Shown in pieces: positions 23,557 to 33,600 of a stretch of 52,292 nucleotides of DNA. Source of the stretch: CAYOHP01 sp964403795 [NCBI: uncultured bacterium] (GTDB lineage: Bacteria > Muiribacteriota > UBA6191 > CAZXTJ01); the NCBI GenBank assembly GCA_964403795.1, contig CAYOHP010000032.1:1-52292 (forward strand), in the 5' to 3' direction. Position 1 is the stretch's first letter. Every line of letters starts with the position of its first letter. Both the position numbers and the translations under genes were made by a program. A model generated the notes under the pieces. It did not search any database and was not told the DNA's origin. It saw only the letters and a program-made list of their open reading frames with translations.

Positions 23557-25185
23557 TCAGGGGGCGCGACGGGACGGTTCGACCGGGTCCGCTGCGATCC
23601 GGAAGACCTCGACCCTTCCTTCCCGGTAGCTCTCGTCCGACAGGTCCTCGGCGTGGACCGGCACCCGGTCCCGGAGCCACTCGGGTCTCGGTCGTCCGAC
23701 CGGCTGCTTGGTGACCAGCCACCTGGCCCCCATCCGCGAGGCCTCGGGCAGGTCGAGGCCGCGGTCGTCGAGATGGCCGAGCCAGGGAACCCCGAGCTCC
23801 CAGGCCAGGAGCACGCCCTCGAGCTGGCTCCCCTTGGAGGCGTAGCCCGTCCAGGAGACGACGGGTCCGATCCCGCCTGCAGCCCGGACCGACCGGGCGA
23901 TCCGGCCGGCCACCGCCCGCTCGGACCGGGGCGTCTCCGCCAGCGCCTCCGCGAGTACGACCATGCCCCGGATCCCGGGAGTCGCCAGCAGCGAGAGGGC
24001 CAGCAACCCGCGCAGGCTGCCCCTGGTGGTCGCAGCGCTCCCGCCGAGGCGCTCGAAGAGCAGCGCACCTCCGAGCAGGGCCGGACCCCAGGCGGGCCAG
24101 AGGTACCGCGCTTCGAGGCCGGAAGGCAGGTAGGCGAGCCCCAGGGCCAGGACGGGAAGGCCCGGGAGGACCTCCCGGAAGCCCGTGTCCGGGCGCGGAC
24201 GGAACCAGCCCGGCACCATCACCAGGAGTGCGGCCAAGGGAACCAGCCCGAGCCCGTCCAAGGCGACGGCCTCGGCCAGGACCGCCCGGAGGTTCCTCTC
24301 CACCCGGGCGCGAGTCCGCGCCTTCGCCTCCTCGGATCCGAGCGGGTCCCAAGCGCGGTAGATCCCGGTGAGCTCCATGGGATCCTCCCAGCTGGTGGTG
24401 CGCCCCGCCCTCGGGAGGTGCAGGGTGGCGAAACTCGGCTGGCTCCAGAGCGCTCCGTACCAGGGAGCCAGGAAGTGGGTCTCGAACTCCACCGAGCGTC
24501 CCAGGGTCGGCCTTCCGTAGTGGCCGGTGAGGACCAGTGCCCAGGCTGCCCAGACCGCCGCGATCCAGGCCAGATCCCTCCCGAGGCTGCCGAGGGCGCG
24601 GCGCGCCTCTCCCGCGCCCGCGCCCGCCCTTGCGCCGGCGGCGGCCGCGCCGAGGGCGAGGGCGATCGCCAGAGGAAGGCCGACCGGCTTGGCCAGCAGC
24701 AAGGCGAGGATCCAGCCGGCCCTGCGGAGCCACCATCCACGACCCGGGCGATCGCGGTCCGCCGTCTCCCAAAGGAAGCCGACCACCGCGACCGAAAGGA
24801 GAAGATCGGGCGCGATGACCTGGGTGGCCCAGTCCGGGATCCGCAGAGCCAGCGCCACCAGGATCGAGTCTCGGACCCAAGGCGGAATCGCCAGCCGGTC
24901 CGCCAGCTGCCCCACCATCCAGACCAGGGCCAGTCCCGCGGCACCCTGCACCACCAACGCCACGACCGGGGAGGGCGCCCCGCAGGCGACCATGGGTGCC
25001 ATCAGCAGGGCCTGCAGCGGACCCCAGACCGCGCTGACCGCCAGGTCCGGGGAGAGGTCGGCGAGGTGCTCGGCTCCCCGGCAGTAGGCCAGACCGTCCG
25101 GGTTCATCTGGTCGCACCTGCGCCACGCGAGCAGGGTCGTCAGGAGCGCCTGGAGCCCGAGCAGGGCACGAGGGGAAGGAAACAC
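23557..25185 (-). CDS. GT-C-like membrane protein, member of a local three-gene family
   Basis: 542 residues, about 11 membrane helices. The first outer loop MNPDGLAYCRGAEHLA is followed by AVSAVWGPLQALLMAP. The central loop PSFATLHLPRAGRTTSWE is nearly the same motif as PTFSAFHRPRPGRITSWE in the gene at 16333. A soluble C-terminal domain of about 130 residues follows. A membrane glycosyltransferase is likely; donor and acceptor are unknown. The start is GTG at 25185, the only suitable codon before the first helix; a GGGGAG lies too close to it to be a good ribosome site. It is divergent from the DUF885 gene across a 103-bp gap. Confidence 0.73.
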   Translation of the reverse strand: MFPSPRALLGLQALLTTLLAWRRCDQMNPDGLAYCRGAEHLADLSPDLAVSAVWGPLQALLMAPMVACGAPSPVVALVVQGAAGLALVWMVGQLADRLAIPPWVRDSILVALALRIPDWATQVIAPDLLLSVAVVGFLWETADRDRPGRGWWLRRAGWILALLLAKPVGLPLAIALALGAAAAGARAGAGAGEARRALGSLGRDLAWIAAVWAAWALVLTGHYGRPTLGRSVEFETHFLAPWYGALWSQPSFATLHLPRAGRTTSWEDPMELTGIYRAWDPLGSEEAKARTRARVERNLRAVLAEAVALDGLGLVPLAALLVMVPGWFRPRPDTGFREVLPGLPVLALGLAYLPSGLEARYLWPAWGPALLGGALLFERLGGSAATTRGSLRGLLALSLLATPGIRGMVVLAEALAETPRSERAVAGRIARSVRAAGGIGPVVSWTGYASKGSQLEGVLLAWELGVPWLGHLDDRGLDLPEASRMGARWLVTKQPVGRPRPEWLRDRVPVHAEDLSDESYREGRVEVFRIAADPVEPSRRAP

Positions 25186-25240
25186 GCTCCCCGAGTGTGC
25201 CCGCCCGCCGGGCTGGCGTCCAGCCGGTCGGGGCGCCGGA

Positions 25241-25268
25241 TCGACAGGCGCCGGGCTCGGTGTACCGT
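25241..25268 (+). promoter_or_regulatory. Promoter of the DUF885-AAA operon
   Basis: TCGACA (25241-25246), a 16-bp spacer and TACCGT (25263-25268) match sigma-70 boxes well. Transcription would start near 25275, giving a leader of only about 14 nt that contains the GGAGGT ribosome site. Confidence 0.5.
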
Positions 25269-25288
25269 GACCGCGGAGGTCGAGTCCC

Positions 25289-26986
25289 TTGGCCATGGAC
25301 CACCAGGACGACGATCGCAGACTCTTCGACATGCTGGCGGGTCGCCTGCTCCGCTTCCGCATGGAGTTCGACCCCGTGTGGGCGACCGGCCAGGGCGAGA
25401 CCAGCTTCGACCACGCCCTGCCCGATCCCTCCCGGGAGGCCCTGGGGCGCCATCTCGAAGCCCTGGCCGAGGTCGGGGAGGCGCTGGCCGCTTTCGACCC
25501 GGACCGGCTCGACCCGGACCGGCAGGTGGACCGCGAGGTGCTCCGGACCTGGATCCGGGCGGAACGCTTCCGGGACGAGGTGCTGGAGTCCGGTCGTCGC
25601 GACCCGTTACCCCTGGTCCATCGCCTGGGCGAGGGACTGCACCAGCTGGTGGCCCGGCGGGACCGGCCGGAGCGGGAACGCCGGGAGGCCTTCACGGCCC
25701 GCCTGGCCGCGGTCCCCGGCTACCTCGAGACCGGCGCCCTGGAGCTCTCCCAGGTCCCGACGATCCATGCCGAGACGGCCCTCGCCCAGCTCGGAGGCCT
25801 CCACCATCTCTTCCACGTCCTGGACGACGGTGAGGATCTCCCCGCCGGGCATGCGGCTGCGGTCGACGCCGCCGATGCCGCGCTCTCGGACTTCCGCCAT
25901 CGCCTCGAGTCCGAGCTCCTCCCCCGGAGCCGGGCCGGGGCCTGGCGACTGGGAGAGGAGCGCTGGACCGAGAAGCGACGGCTGGAACTCGACTCCGGCC
26001 TGCCCGAGGACGAGATCCCGGAGGCCACCTTCCAGGAGATCTGCCTGGCCCAGGCCCACATGCTGGAAGCCTCCCGGGATCTCCTCGGCGGGGCGGGGCG
26101 GGGCCGCGGCTTCCGCTCCGGAGGCCCCCTCGACGAGGACGACCGGGCCGTGGTCTGCGAGGCCCTGGAGGTCGCCGGCCGGGACCGCTGCGGTCGCTAC
26201 CAGTTGGTGGACGAGTGCCGGGCCGCGGTCGACGAGGTGCGGGCGTTCGTGGTCGACCGCGACCTGGTGGGTCCTCTTCCGCCGGATCGTCTGAGGGTCG
26301 AGGAGTCGCCCGAGTTCTCCCGCGGCGTGGCGGTCGCCAGTCTCCACAACCCCGGTCCCCTCGATCCTCCCTCGGCCGAGTCCTTCTTCTACATGGACCC
26401 GGTCCCGGAGGCCTGGTCCGAGGCGCGGTCGGACTCCTTCCTGGCCGAGTACAACCGTTCCCAGCTCAGGGTCCTGGCCGCCCATGAGACCTATCCCGGG
26501 CACTTCGTGCAACTGGCCCTGGCCCGCTCCTCGGGCCGACCCCAGAGGGCCGCCTTCGGGAGCGGGACCTTCATCGAGGGCTGGGCCGTCTATTCCGAGG
26601 AGGTCATGCTGGAGGCGGGATTCCGACAGGACGATCCCCGCTTCCGGCTGGCCTTCTGGAAGATGCGCCTGCGCACGGCTCTGAACGAGAGGCTGGACCG
26701 CGGCCTCCACACCGGGGAGCTCGATCCCGGGGACGCCCTCCGCATGCTCCGGGTCGGGGGCTTCCAGGAGGCGGCCGAGGCAGAGGGGAAGGTGCGCCGC
26801 GCCCAGCTCACCTCCTGCCAGCTCTCGGAGTACCTCCTCGGTCTCTTCGAGGTCCGGGACCTGAGGGACCGATACCGGGCCCGGACCGGGAGCGGGTTCT
26901 CCCTCCCGGCCTTCCATCGCGACCTGCTGGCCCGGGGGTCTCTTCCCCCGCGCCATCTCGGGAGGCTCCTGTGGAACGCCATGTGA
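25289..26986 (+). CDS. DUF885-family putative metallopeptidase
   Basis: 565 residues, the usual DUF885 length. The zinc-binding HETYPGH motif (first His at residue 399) and a downstream FIEGWAVYSEE with the third ligand Glu are intact, so a working zinc hydrolase is expected. There is no signal peptide, so it is cytosolic. TTG at 25289 is chosen because GGAGGT stands 8 nt upstream; an ATG two codons later is an alternative with spacing of 14. It is the first gene of a unit with a MoxR-like ATPase, whose GTG lies inside its last codons (16-bp overlap), so the two are translationally coupled. The substrate is unknown. Confidence 0.87.
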   Translation: MAMDHQDDDRRLFDMLAGRLLRFRMEFDPVWATGQGETSFDHALPDPSREALGRHLEALAEVGEALAAFDPDRLDPDRQVDREVLRTWIRAERFRDEVLESGRRDPLPLVHRLGEGLHQLVARRDRPERERREAFTARLAAVPGYLETGALELSQVPTIHAETALAQLGGLHHLFHVLDDGEDLPAGHAAAVDAADAALSDFRHRLESELLPRSRAGAWRLGEERWTEKRRLELDSGLPEDEIPEATFQEICLAQAHMLEASRDLLGGAGRGRGFRSGGPLDEDDRAVVCEALEVAGRDRCGRYQLVDECRAAVDEVRAFVVDRDLVGPLPPDRLRVEESPEFSRGVAVASLHNPGPLDPPSAESFFYMDPVPEAWSEARSDSFLAEYNRSQLRVLAAHETYPGHFVQLALARSSGRPQRAAFGSGTFIEGWAVYSEEVMLEAGFRQDDPRFRLAFWKMRLRTALNERLDRGLHTGELDPGDALRMLRVGGFQEAAEAEGKVRRAQLTSCQLSEYLLGLFEVRDLRDRYRARTGSGFSLPAFHRDLLARGSLPPRHLGRLLWNAM

Positions 26987-28062
26987 TCGACGGGGTCGAA
27001 CTGCAGCTCGCCCATCCCGACGAACTCACGGTCGACTGGGTGGGCCAGTCCTTCGTGATGGATCAGCTCATGGCGGCCTGGATCGAGTTCGACCCCTCCG
27101 AGCCCCCGATGAACCCGCGGATCCTCGGGCGCCCGGGAGTGGGCAAGACCTCGCTGGCCTGGGCCACGGGGCGACGCCTGGGAGCCGAGGTCTACATCGT
27201 GCAGGCCACCATGGACACCCGGCCCGAGGACCTGCTGGTCACTCCGGTCCTGGGCGAGGACCAGCGGATCCGGTACGTGGCGAGCGGCCTGGTGACGGCC
27301 ATGGTGCGGGGCGGTGTCTGCGTCCTCGACGAGGGCAATCGGATGACCGAGAAGGCGTGGGCCTCGCTCGCACCCCTGCTCGACACCCGCAGGTACGTCG
27401 AGTCGATCGTGGCGGGGATCAAGATCCGGGCGCATCCGGGCTTCCGGTTCTGCTCGACCATGAACGAGGACGCCTCGACCTTCGAGATCCCCGAGTACAT
27501 CCACTCTCGCCTCCAGCCCCAGATCCGCCTCGAGTTCCCCTCCCGCGACGAGGAGCTGGCGATCCTGCGCGAGACCGTGCCAAGAGCGCGGGACGAACTC
27601 CTCGGCTACGTCGCCGATTTCCTCTCCCGGGCCCATGAGGCCGACGAACGGTTTTCGGTCCGGGATGGCATCAACATCGCCCGCTTCGCCACCCGCATCC
27701 TCTCGGCCCAGGACCGCGGCATGCTCCCCGAACTGCCGCGTCATGGGCCTCGACCCGGGCTGAGGACCGTCCGCGCCCCCGCCGGAGCGGGACCCCTCGC
27801 CGGGTGGCTGCAGGAGGCACTGGTGCGCCTCCAGGACGACCCGGGGCGCCCCCGCGCCGCGGCCGTCCCGGTCGGTTCCGGTCCAGGATCCGGCCCCGTC
27901 GGACCGGCCCGGGGCGATGACGCGGGGCCTTCCCCGGCGCCCGATCTCCCGGCCTCCGGCGACCCTCTCCATGACGCGCTCCGCCATGCGGCGGTAGCGA
28001 TCCTCGGGGAGGAGGCCCTCCGCCACCTCGATGCGCCACCGCCCCCGAGGCTCCGTGGCTGA
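26971..28062 (+). CDS. MoxR-like AAA+ ATPase
   Basis: 363 residues. Walker A is GRPGVGKTS (Lys59), Walker B CVLDEGNRM, with a sensor-1 region CSTMNEDA and an arginine-finger region near SRLQPQIRLEF, as in MoxR/GvpN-type remodelling ATPases. The domain ends at about residue 265. The remaining ~100 residues are Pro/Gly/Ala-rich with a terminal helix. GTG at 26971 has GGGAGG 5 nt upstream. It overlaps the DUF885 gene by 16 bp and the next gene by 8 bp. MoxR proteins usually act as chaperones with a partner carrying a VWA domain. No VWA gene is seen, so the unrecognised protein encoded next may be the partner (inference). Confidence 0.85.
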   Translation: MERHVIDGVELQLAHPDELTVDWVGQSFVMDQLMAAWIEFDPSEPPMNPRILGRPGVGKTSLAWATGRRLGAEVYIVQATMDTRPEDLLVTPVLGEDQRIRYVASGLVTAMVRGGVCVLDEGNRMTEKAWASLAPLLDTRRYVESIVAGIKIRAHPGFRFCSTMNEDASTFEIPEYIHSRLQPQIRLEFPSRDEELAILRETVPRARDELLGYVADFLSRAHEADERFSVRDGINIARFATRILSAQDRGMLPELPRHGPRPGLRTVRAPAGAGPLAGWLQEALVRLQDDPGRPRAAAVPVGSGPGSGPVGPARGDDAGPSPAPDLPASGDPLHDALRHAAVAILGEEALRHLDAPPPPRLRG

Positions 28063-29947
28063 GGGACCGACGCCTCCGGAGTCCGGGGCGTCAGCACCGG
28101 GACCACGCGTAGGCCCCGGGACTGTCGCGGATCCCCGGGACCGCCACCGGGTCCTGCTGGCCCCGGGGATCGAGGCGCTGCCCGTGCTCCATGGCAGGAG
28201 CGAGTGCGCGGTCGCGGTGAGGGCGAGCCTCCTGGCAGATCCCCCGGATGCCGTTGCGGTCGAGGTCCCGGTCACCCTGGGGCCGCTGTTCCGGAGGGCG
28301 GTGTCGGTGCTCCCTTGGCTCACCGTGGTCGAGAGCCGCATGGAAGCCGGGCGCCTGCACCTGCTCCCGGTCACGCCCCAGGACGGGATCGCCGAGGCCG
28401 CCCGCACCGCACGCGGGCTGGGGCTGCCGCTCGCCTGCATCGACCATGACACGGCGCGCTATCCCGGGATGGTCGACCCGGTGCCCGACCCGGCGGCGAT
28501 CCCGGGGCTCGGCCTGGCCGCCTACTTCGAGGCGGTGGCCCCCGGGCTCCGCCGGATCGCCGAGGACGAGCTCCGGGAGACCGCCATGGCGAGCCGGCTG
28601 GCGGCCCTGGCGGCCCGCCATGCCCGGGTCGTGGCGGTGGTGGGGATGGCGCATGTCGAAGGGCTCCGGGAGCGTCTCCGGTCCGGGGTACCTCCCGAGC
28701 CCCTGGGGGCGGTCCGGCCGCGGGGCGGATCGGTCAAGGAGATCGGGACCCGCACCCTGGAGACCATGGTCTTCCTGGGAGAAGCACCCTGGCAGATCGC
28801 CTGGTACGAACACTGGCGAGGCAGGAGCGGCGGGGCTGCACCGGGACGGGCGGAAGGCGTCGAGTTCCTCCTCGAGGAGGCCCGCCGCAGGTACCAGGCC
28901 GAGACCGGGGAGACGGTCGCTCCCCATGCCCTGCGCCTGCTGGCCCGCTTCGCCCGCAACCTGGCCCGGCTCGAGGGAGCCTTGGTCCCCGACCTGGTGG
29001 AGCTGGTGGTGGCGGCCCGGGGCGCGGTCGACGAGAACTTCGGCTCGACGGTCCTGGAGCTGGCCACCGCCTATCCCCATCGCTCCGCCGGCAGGCTGCC
29101 GGAACGGGAGATCACCCCCGAGGAGCTGGAGTGGCTCCGGACCCGCTCGGTGAGGGTCCATCCCCGGATCCGGGAGGCCCGGCCCCGGCCCTCCATCCTG
29201 TCCCTGCGGCGCCGACCCCGGGAGACCCGGGAGGGCGAGTGGAAGGATGCCTGGGATCCCGACGAGGTCACCATGTGCTCCTACCCTCCCGAGGACCTGG
29301 TGATCGAGGGGGAGGGGAGGCGGCTGAAGGAACTGGCCCGGGGGGCGGCCATGGCGGCCGGCGCCCGGAGCGTCCCGTTCACGACCAGCTTCCTGGACGG
29401 TCTCGACGTGCGGGAGACGGTACGGCGGTGGCACGAGGGGCGGATCTGGGTGAAGAGCGGGCTGCCGGGGGCCGCCCAGGTGGGCAGCGTGGTGGTCCTC
29501 TTCGAGGAGGACCGGGAGAAGTACACCTGGGAGATGACCTGGTACGGGGAGCACGCCCAGGAATCCGACCTGGCCTTCTACGCCACCCCTCCCGAGCGGT
29601 CACCGGTCGGCCCCGGGGTGGCCCGCTGCGAGTACGGAGGCTTCCTCCTCTCCTACCCTCCCCGGCGCCTGTTCGACGTCTGGACCGATCCCTGGTACCA
29701 GGACCTCCAGGACCGAGGCGAGCGGCTGGTGGCTGCGGCCATCGAGTTCTCGCAGGAGCCGATGGTGGCGGTGATCGCCCCCAGGCCGCCGAACTCCCGC
29801 ATGCGCACCCTGGCCGAGCGGTTCGGGCGCCGCCTGGTCCATCTGCCCCTGGGCGTGCTCTCGCCCACCACCCGGGCCCGGGTCCGGGTCTTCCATGTGC
29901 TCTCCTCGCGACGGGCCCGGGAATGGGCGCACCGCTACGTGTGGTGA
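28055..29947 (+). CDS. Protein of unknown function with a TraB-like N-terminal segment, partner of the MoxR ATPase
   Basis: 630 residues. The first ~210 contain alternating hydrophobic strands and VVAVVGMAHVEGLRERL, which resembles the VVGxGHxxG block of TraB/PrgY-like proteins (weak). A helical region about 270-345 has ARNLARLEG and VDENFGSTVLELA. The C-terminal ~220 residues have many aromatic residues (YTWEMTWYGEHAQESD, FDVWTDPWYQDLQDRGE). No catalytic motif or membrane helix is recognised. GTG at 28055 is preceded by GAGG and overlaps the AAA stop by 8 bp, showing coupling. I do not know the family; the constant feature is its link to the AAA+ gene. Confidence 0.7.
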   Translation: MAEGPTPPESGASAPGPRVGPGTVADPRDRHRVLLAPGIEALPVLHGRSECAVAVRASLLADPPDAVAVEVPVTLGPLFRRAVSVLPWLTVVESRMEAGRLHLLPVTPQDGIAEAARTARGLGLPLACIDHDTARYPGMVDPVPDPAAIPGLGLAAYFEAVAPGLRRIAEDELRETAMASRLAALAARHARVVAVVGMAHVEGLRERLRSGVPPEPLGAVRPRGGSVKEIGTRTLETMVFLGEAPWQIAWYEHWRGRSGGAAPGRAEGVEFLLEEARRRYQAETGETVAPHALRLLARFARNLARLEGALVPDLVELVVAARGAVDENFGSTVLELATAYPHRSAGRLPEREITPEELEWLRTRSVRVHPRIREARPRPSILSLRRRPRETREGEWKDAWDPDEVTMCSYPPEDLVIEGEGRRLKELARGAAMAAGARSVPFTTSFLDGLDVRETVRRWHEGRIWVKSGLPGAAQVGSVVVLFEEDREKYTWEMTWYGEHAQESDLAFYATPPERSPVGPGVARCEYGGFLLSYPPRRLFDVWTDPWYQDLQDRGERLVAAAIEFSQEPMVAVIAPRPPNSRMRTLAERFGRRLVHLPLGVLSPTTRARVRVFHVLSSRRAREWAHRYVW

Positions 29948-29953
29948 TACGCT
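29948..29953 (+). promoter_or_regulatory. -10 box 9 nt before a start codon lacking a ribosome site
   Basis: TACGCT, 9 nt before the ATG at 29963, overlaps the end of the previous gene. The spacing equals that before 19254 and 37010. It supports 29963 as the real start of the frameshifted gene. Confidence 0.4.
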
Positions 29954-29962
29954 CGGGCCGCG

Positions 29963-30623
29963 ATGGATCTCCTGAGTTCGGACTTCGTGGTCATGGCCGC
30001 CTTGATGCTCCTCGGGACTCCGCCAGGTGATCGAGGCCGACATCCGCTCCGCTCGGGCCCGTCGCCGGGCCCTGAAGCGGCTGGCCAAGCGGCTCTCCGG
30101 AAGGTTCGAGCGAGTGCCGGGCGCCGGGATCGCCGGGGACCGGGTCCGTTTCGAGCGCCACGGGGCCACCTACCTCGTCTACTTCGAGGTGGTCATGGCC
30201 GCCGACGATCCCAGCTCCTACACCCGGGTCCAGCTCCTGAAGCCGGATTCGCACCAGAGCTTCCCCTCGGTCGCGATCGTCCCCGAGGACTTCCTGGAGC
30301 GGGCCGACAACCTGCTCTTCGGACGCGAGGATCGCAACCTCGACAGTCCCGCCCTGGACGAGCGGGTCCTGGTGCGAGCCGAGCCCGGCGCCAACCTGGA
30401 GGCGATCCGGGCCGAGCCGGTCCTCAAGGCCCTGGAGGCGTTCCTGGACGCCGGGGCATGGCACCACGACTTCATCCTGGAGTCGGTCCCCGACCAGCTC
30501 CGCATCAGCCTCAACTACCACATCGAGGACGGCGAGCGGCTGGAGGCCTTCGCGGTGGCCGCCGCCGACCTCCTGGCCGCCTTCCCCACCGTGCCCATCC
30601 GGGAGGCCCAGGCCGACGGGTGA
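29963..30623 (+). CDS. Small membrane-anchored protein with apparent 1-nt frameshift near 30016-30020
   Basis: From ATG 29963 the frame encodes a hydrophobic anchor (MDLLSSDFVVMAALMLLG) and then turns into nonsense. A good coding frame continues one phase later, from about 30021 (IEADIRSARARRRALKRL) to the stop at 30623. Removing one G from the GGG at 30014-30016 would join them as MLLG-LRQVIEAD, giving about 219 residues: one N-terminal helix, a basic amphipathic helix, then a mixed domain. A GTG at 30027 could start a 198-residue protein without the anchor, but it has no ribosome site. It may be a sequencing error, a real mutation or a programmed shift. No family recognised. It follows the MoxR unit by 15 bp. 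Confidence 0.6.
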
Positions 30624-30656
30624 CCCGGGCCGGCACGTCGCTCTCCCACCAGGGAA

Positions 30657-33600
30657 CTACCTCCGCTCCCGGGCTCCCTCGACGGAGCCGGTGACCTTCC
30701 CGAGCGCCCGGGCCACGGTGGCATAGAACTCCCGGGCCAGGATCGGCTTCGAGAGGTAGTCGTCCATCCCGGCGTCCAGGCAGCGGGTCCGGTCCTCCTG
30801 CATGGCGAAGGCGGTGAGCGCCACCACGGGCGTCCGGTCGGAGCCCCGTTGGCTCTCGATCCCTCGCAACCGGCGGGTCACCTCGAGGCCGTCCATGCCC
30901 GGCATCTGGACGTCCATCAGCACCAGGTCGAAGTTCCGCGCCGCGAAGGTGGCGACCGCTTCGGGACCGTTTTGGACCCCGACCACGGTGAGTCCCCGAC
31001 GTTCGAGCAGGGTGGTCACCAGCCGCAGGTTCACGGGATTGTCCTCGGCCACCAGCACGACTCCCGGTCCCAGCCGCTCGGCCGGCTCCGGGATCCCCCG
31101 GCGCCCGGTCTCGGGGGCGAGCGGCTCCAGTCCGAGCGGCAGCGTCAGCCGAAACCGCGACCCCGCTCCGGCTCGGCTCTCGACCAGGATCCGGCCGCCC
31201 ATTCCCTCGGCCAGCCGCTGGGAGATCGCCAACCCCAGGCCGGTCCCGCCGAACCTGCGGGTGGTCGACGGGTCCAGTTGGCAGAATTCCTGGAAGAGGC
31301 GTGCCAGGTCGCCTTCGTCGATCCCGATCCCGGAGTCCTCGACCTCGATCCAGAACCGACCCGGTCCCGGGGGATCGGGATCGGTGCCGACGCCGAGGTG
31401 GATCCGCCCCTGGTCGGTGAACTTCACGGCATTGTCGATCAGGTTCAGGACCACCTGTCGGATCCGGCCCCGGTCGCCGACCAGGGACCCCGGGACGCCG
31501 GAGGGGATCGACGCAGTGGCCGCCAGACCCTTCCGCCCGGCCCGGACCTTGAGCTCCCGTTCCAACTCCCCGACCAACCCGGAAACCTCGAAGCTGGTGC
31601 GGTCGAACTCGATCCTCCCGGCTTCCGCCCGTGAGAAGTCGAGGACGTCGTTGACCAGTCGCAGCAGGTTGGCACCCGAGGCCTGGAGCATCTGCACCCA
31701 GGCCTTCTGGTCGGCGTCGAGCCGGCTCTCCAGGAGCAGGTCGGTCAGGCCCAGGATGCCGTTCAGGGGGGTCCTGATCTCGTGGCTCATGTTGGTGCAG
31801 AAGTCGCTCTTGGCACGACTGGCGGCTTCGGCACCGTCCCTGGCGATCTCCAGCTCCCGCTGCTGGGCCTTGCGTTCGGTGATGTCGGTGGCGATCCCCA
31901 GGGCCAGCACCTCGCTCCCGTCCTCGGACCGGATCGGGTGCTTGGTCGTCTGGAGCCAGTGGACCCGCCCCATGGCGTCGGTGACGGCCTCCTCGGCGAT
32001 GACCAGGGGAATGCCCGTGTCGATCACCCGGCGATCGGCATCCAGGAACCCCTCGATCTCGCCGGCCTTCGGGTTGAAGTCGGCGTCGCTCCGGCCCAGC
32101 AGTCCCTCGAGGGTGGTTCCGTAGAGTTCCGCCACCGCCCGGTTGGCGAGCCGGAAGACCCCGGACCGGTCCTTGGCGAAGACCAGGTTGGGAGCGGCGT
32201 CGAGCACGGATCGCAGGAACCTGCGGCTCGCCTCCAGGCGCGCCTCCTGGAGAAGGGTCCCCGTCACGTCCCGCTTGATCCCCACGTGGGCGACCGCCAC
32301 GCCCTCGGGATCCCGGACCGTGAAGGCCGAGAGCGAGATCTTGCGCGCTACCCCGTCGCGGGTGATCGAGTCGTACACGCCCTCGGCTCGACCCGCGGCG
32401 GCGAGCTCTCCGGCGATGCCGGCGAAGGCGGCCTCGCCGAGGTGGAGGGCAGGGGTCCTCCCGGCGAGTTCCGCATCGGGATATCCCAGCAGCGCGAGGT
32501 GTGCCGGGTTCTGCTCCCGGTACCGCCCCTCGGTGTCGACCACCGCGATCGCATCGGGCGAGTTCCGGAAGATCTCCTGGTAGAGACGCAAGCGGGCCTC
32601 GGTGGCGAGGTGTTCCTCGATCTCGCGGGCGAGTTCCCGGTTCGCCGACCGGAGTTCCGCGGTCCGCGCCTCGACCTCGCTCTCGAGGGCCCGGGCCGCT
32701 CCCTGCAGGCGCGAGAGCTGCCCCTCCAGGGCGTCGGCTGCCTGGCGGAAGTTCCCCGAGAGGCGGTCGACCTCCAGCACGGCAGGGTCGGGCCACACCG
32801 GCCGCGTCCCCGCTGCCAACCGCTCCGGCAGGGCGCGGGTGGCCTCCGCCAGCCGGTCCAGGTCGTCCGCGATCCAGGACGCCAGCCTGCGGGCCATGAG
32901 GAGCCCGAGTCCGACGAGGGCCAGCACCATGGCCAGGCTTCCCGAGAGGCGACGGCAGATCCCGCCATGCGCCGGCGCCAGGTCGGTCTCGAGGACCAGC
33001 AGGAACGAGGGATCGGGGAGGTAGGGGAGCTCGCACCGGTACACGGCGCGCCGGAGCCTCGCCAGGCGGGGAGCCCGCCATGGCCGGGACCAGCAGACCA
33101 GGGGGCCGACCTCGAGGCGGACCAGGTCGGAGGCCGGACGGGAGCCCGGGGCCTCCAACCGGGCCCGGATGGAACCCGCCGGCCCGTCACCGTCGAGCAT
33201 CACCAGGACCCCAGGCTCCATGGTCCTGGAGACCCGGGCGGCAGCCAGTTCCATGGCGGCATCGAGGTCCTGGTCGAGGCGTACCAGCTGGGTCCGCACT
33301 TCGAGGAGCACCATGGTCAGGGCCGGGACCAGGGCGGCGAGCGAGACCGCCTGGGCGAGGCGCTCGCGCAGCGCGACCGGTGGACCCGCCGGGGTGCCCG
33401 TGACCAGCTCGCGGACCCGCGGGTTGCGAGCCAGGATCCCGGCGATCACCGCGGTGGCGATCCCGCAGACCATGTTCTTGGACCACAGCACGATCAGGGT
33501 CTCCGGGTCCACGCCCGCGATGACCCCATGGGTGAGGAGCAGGTCGAGGGGATGCAGCAGTCCCCAGTAGAGGCTGGCCGCGGAGAGCAGACTGATCCCG

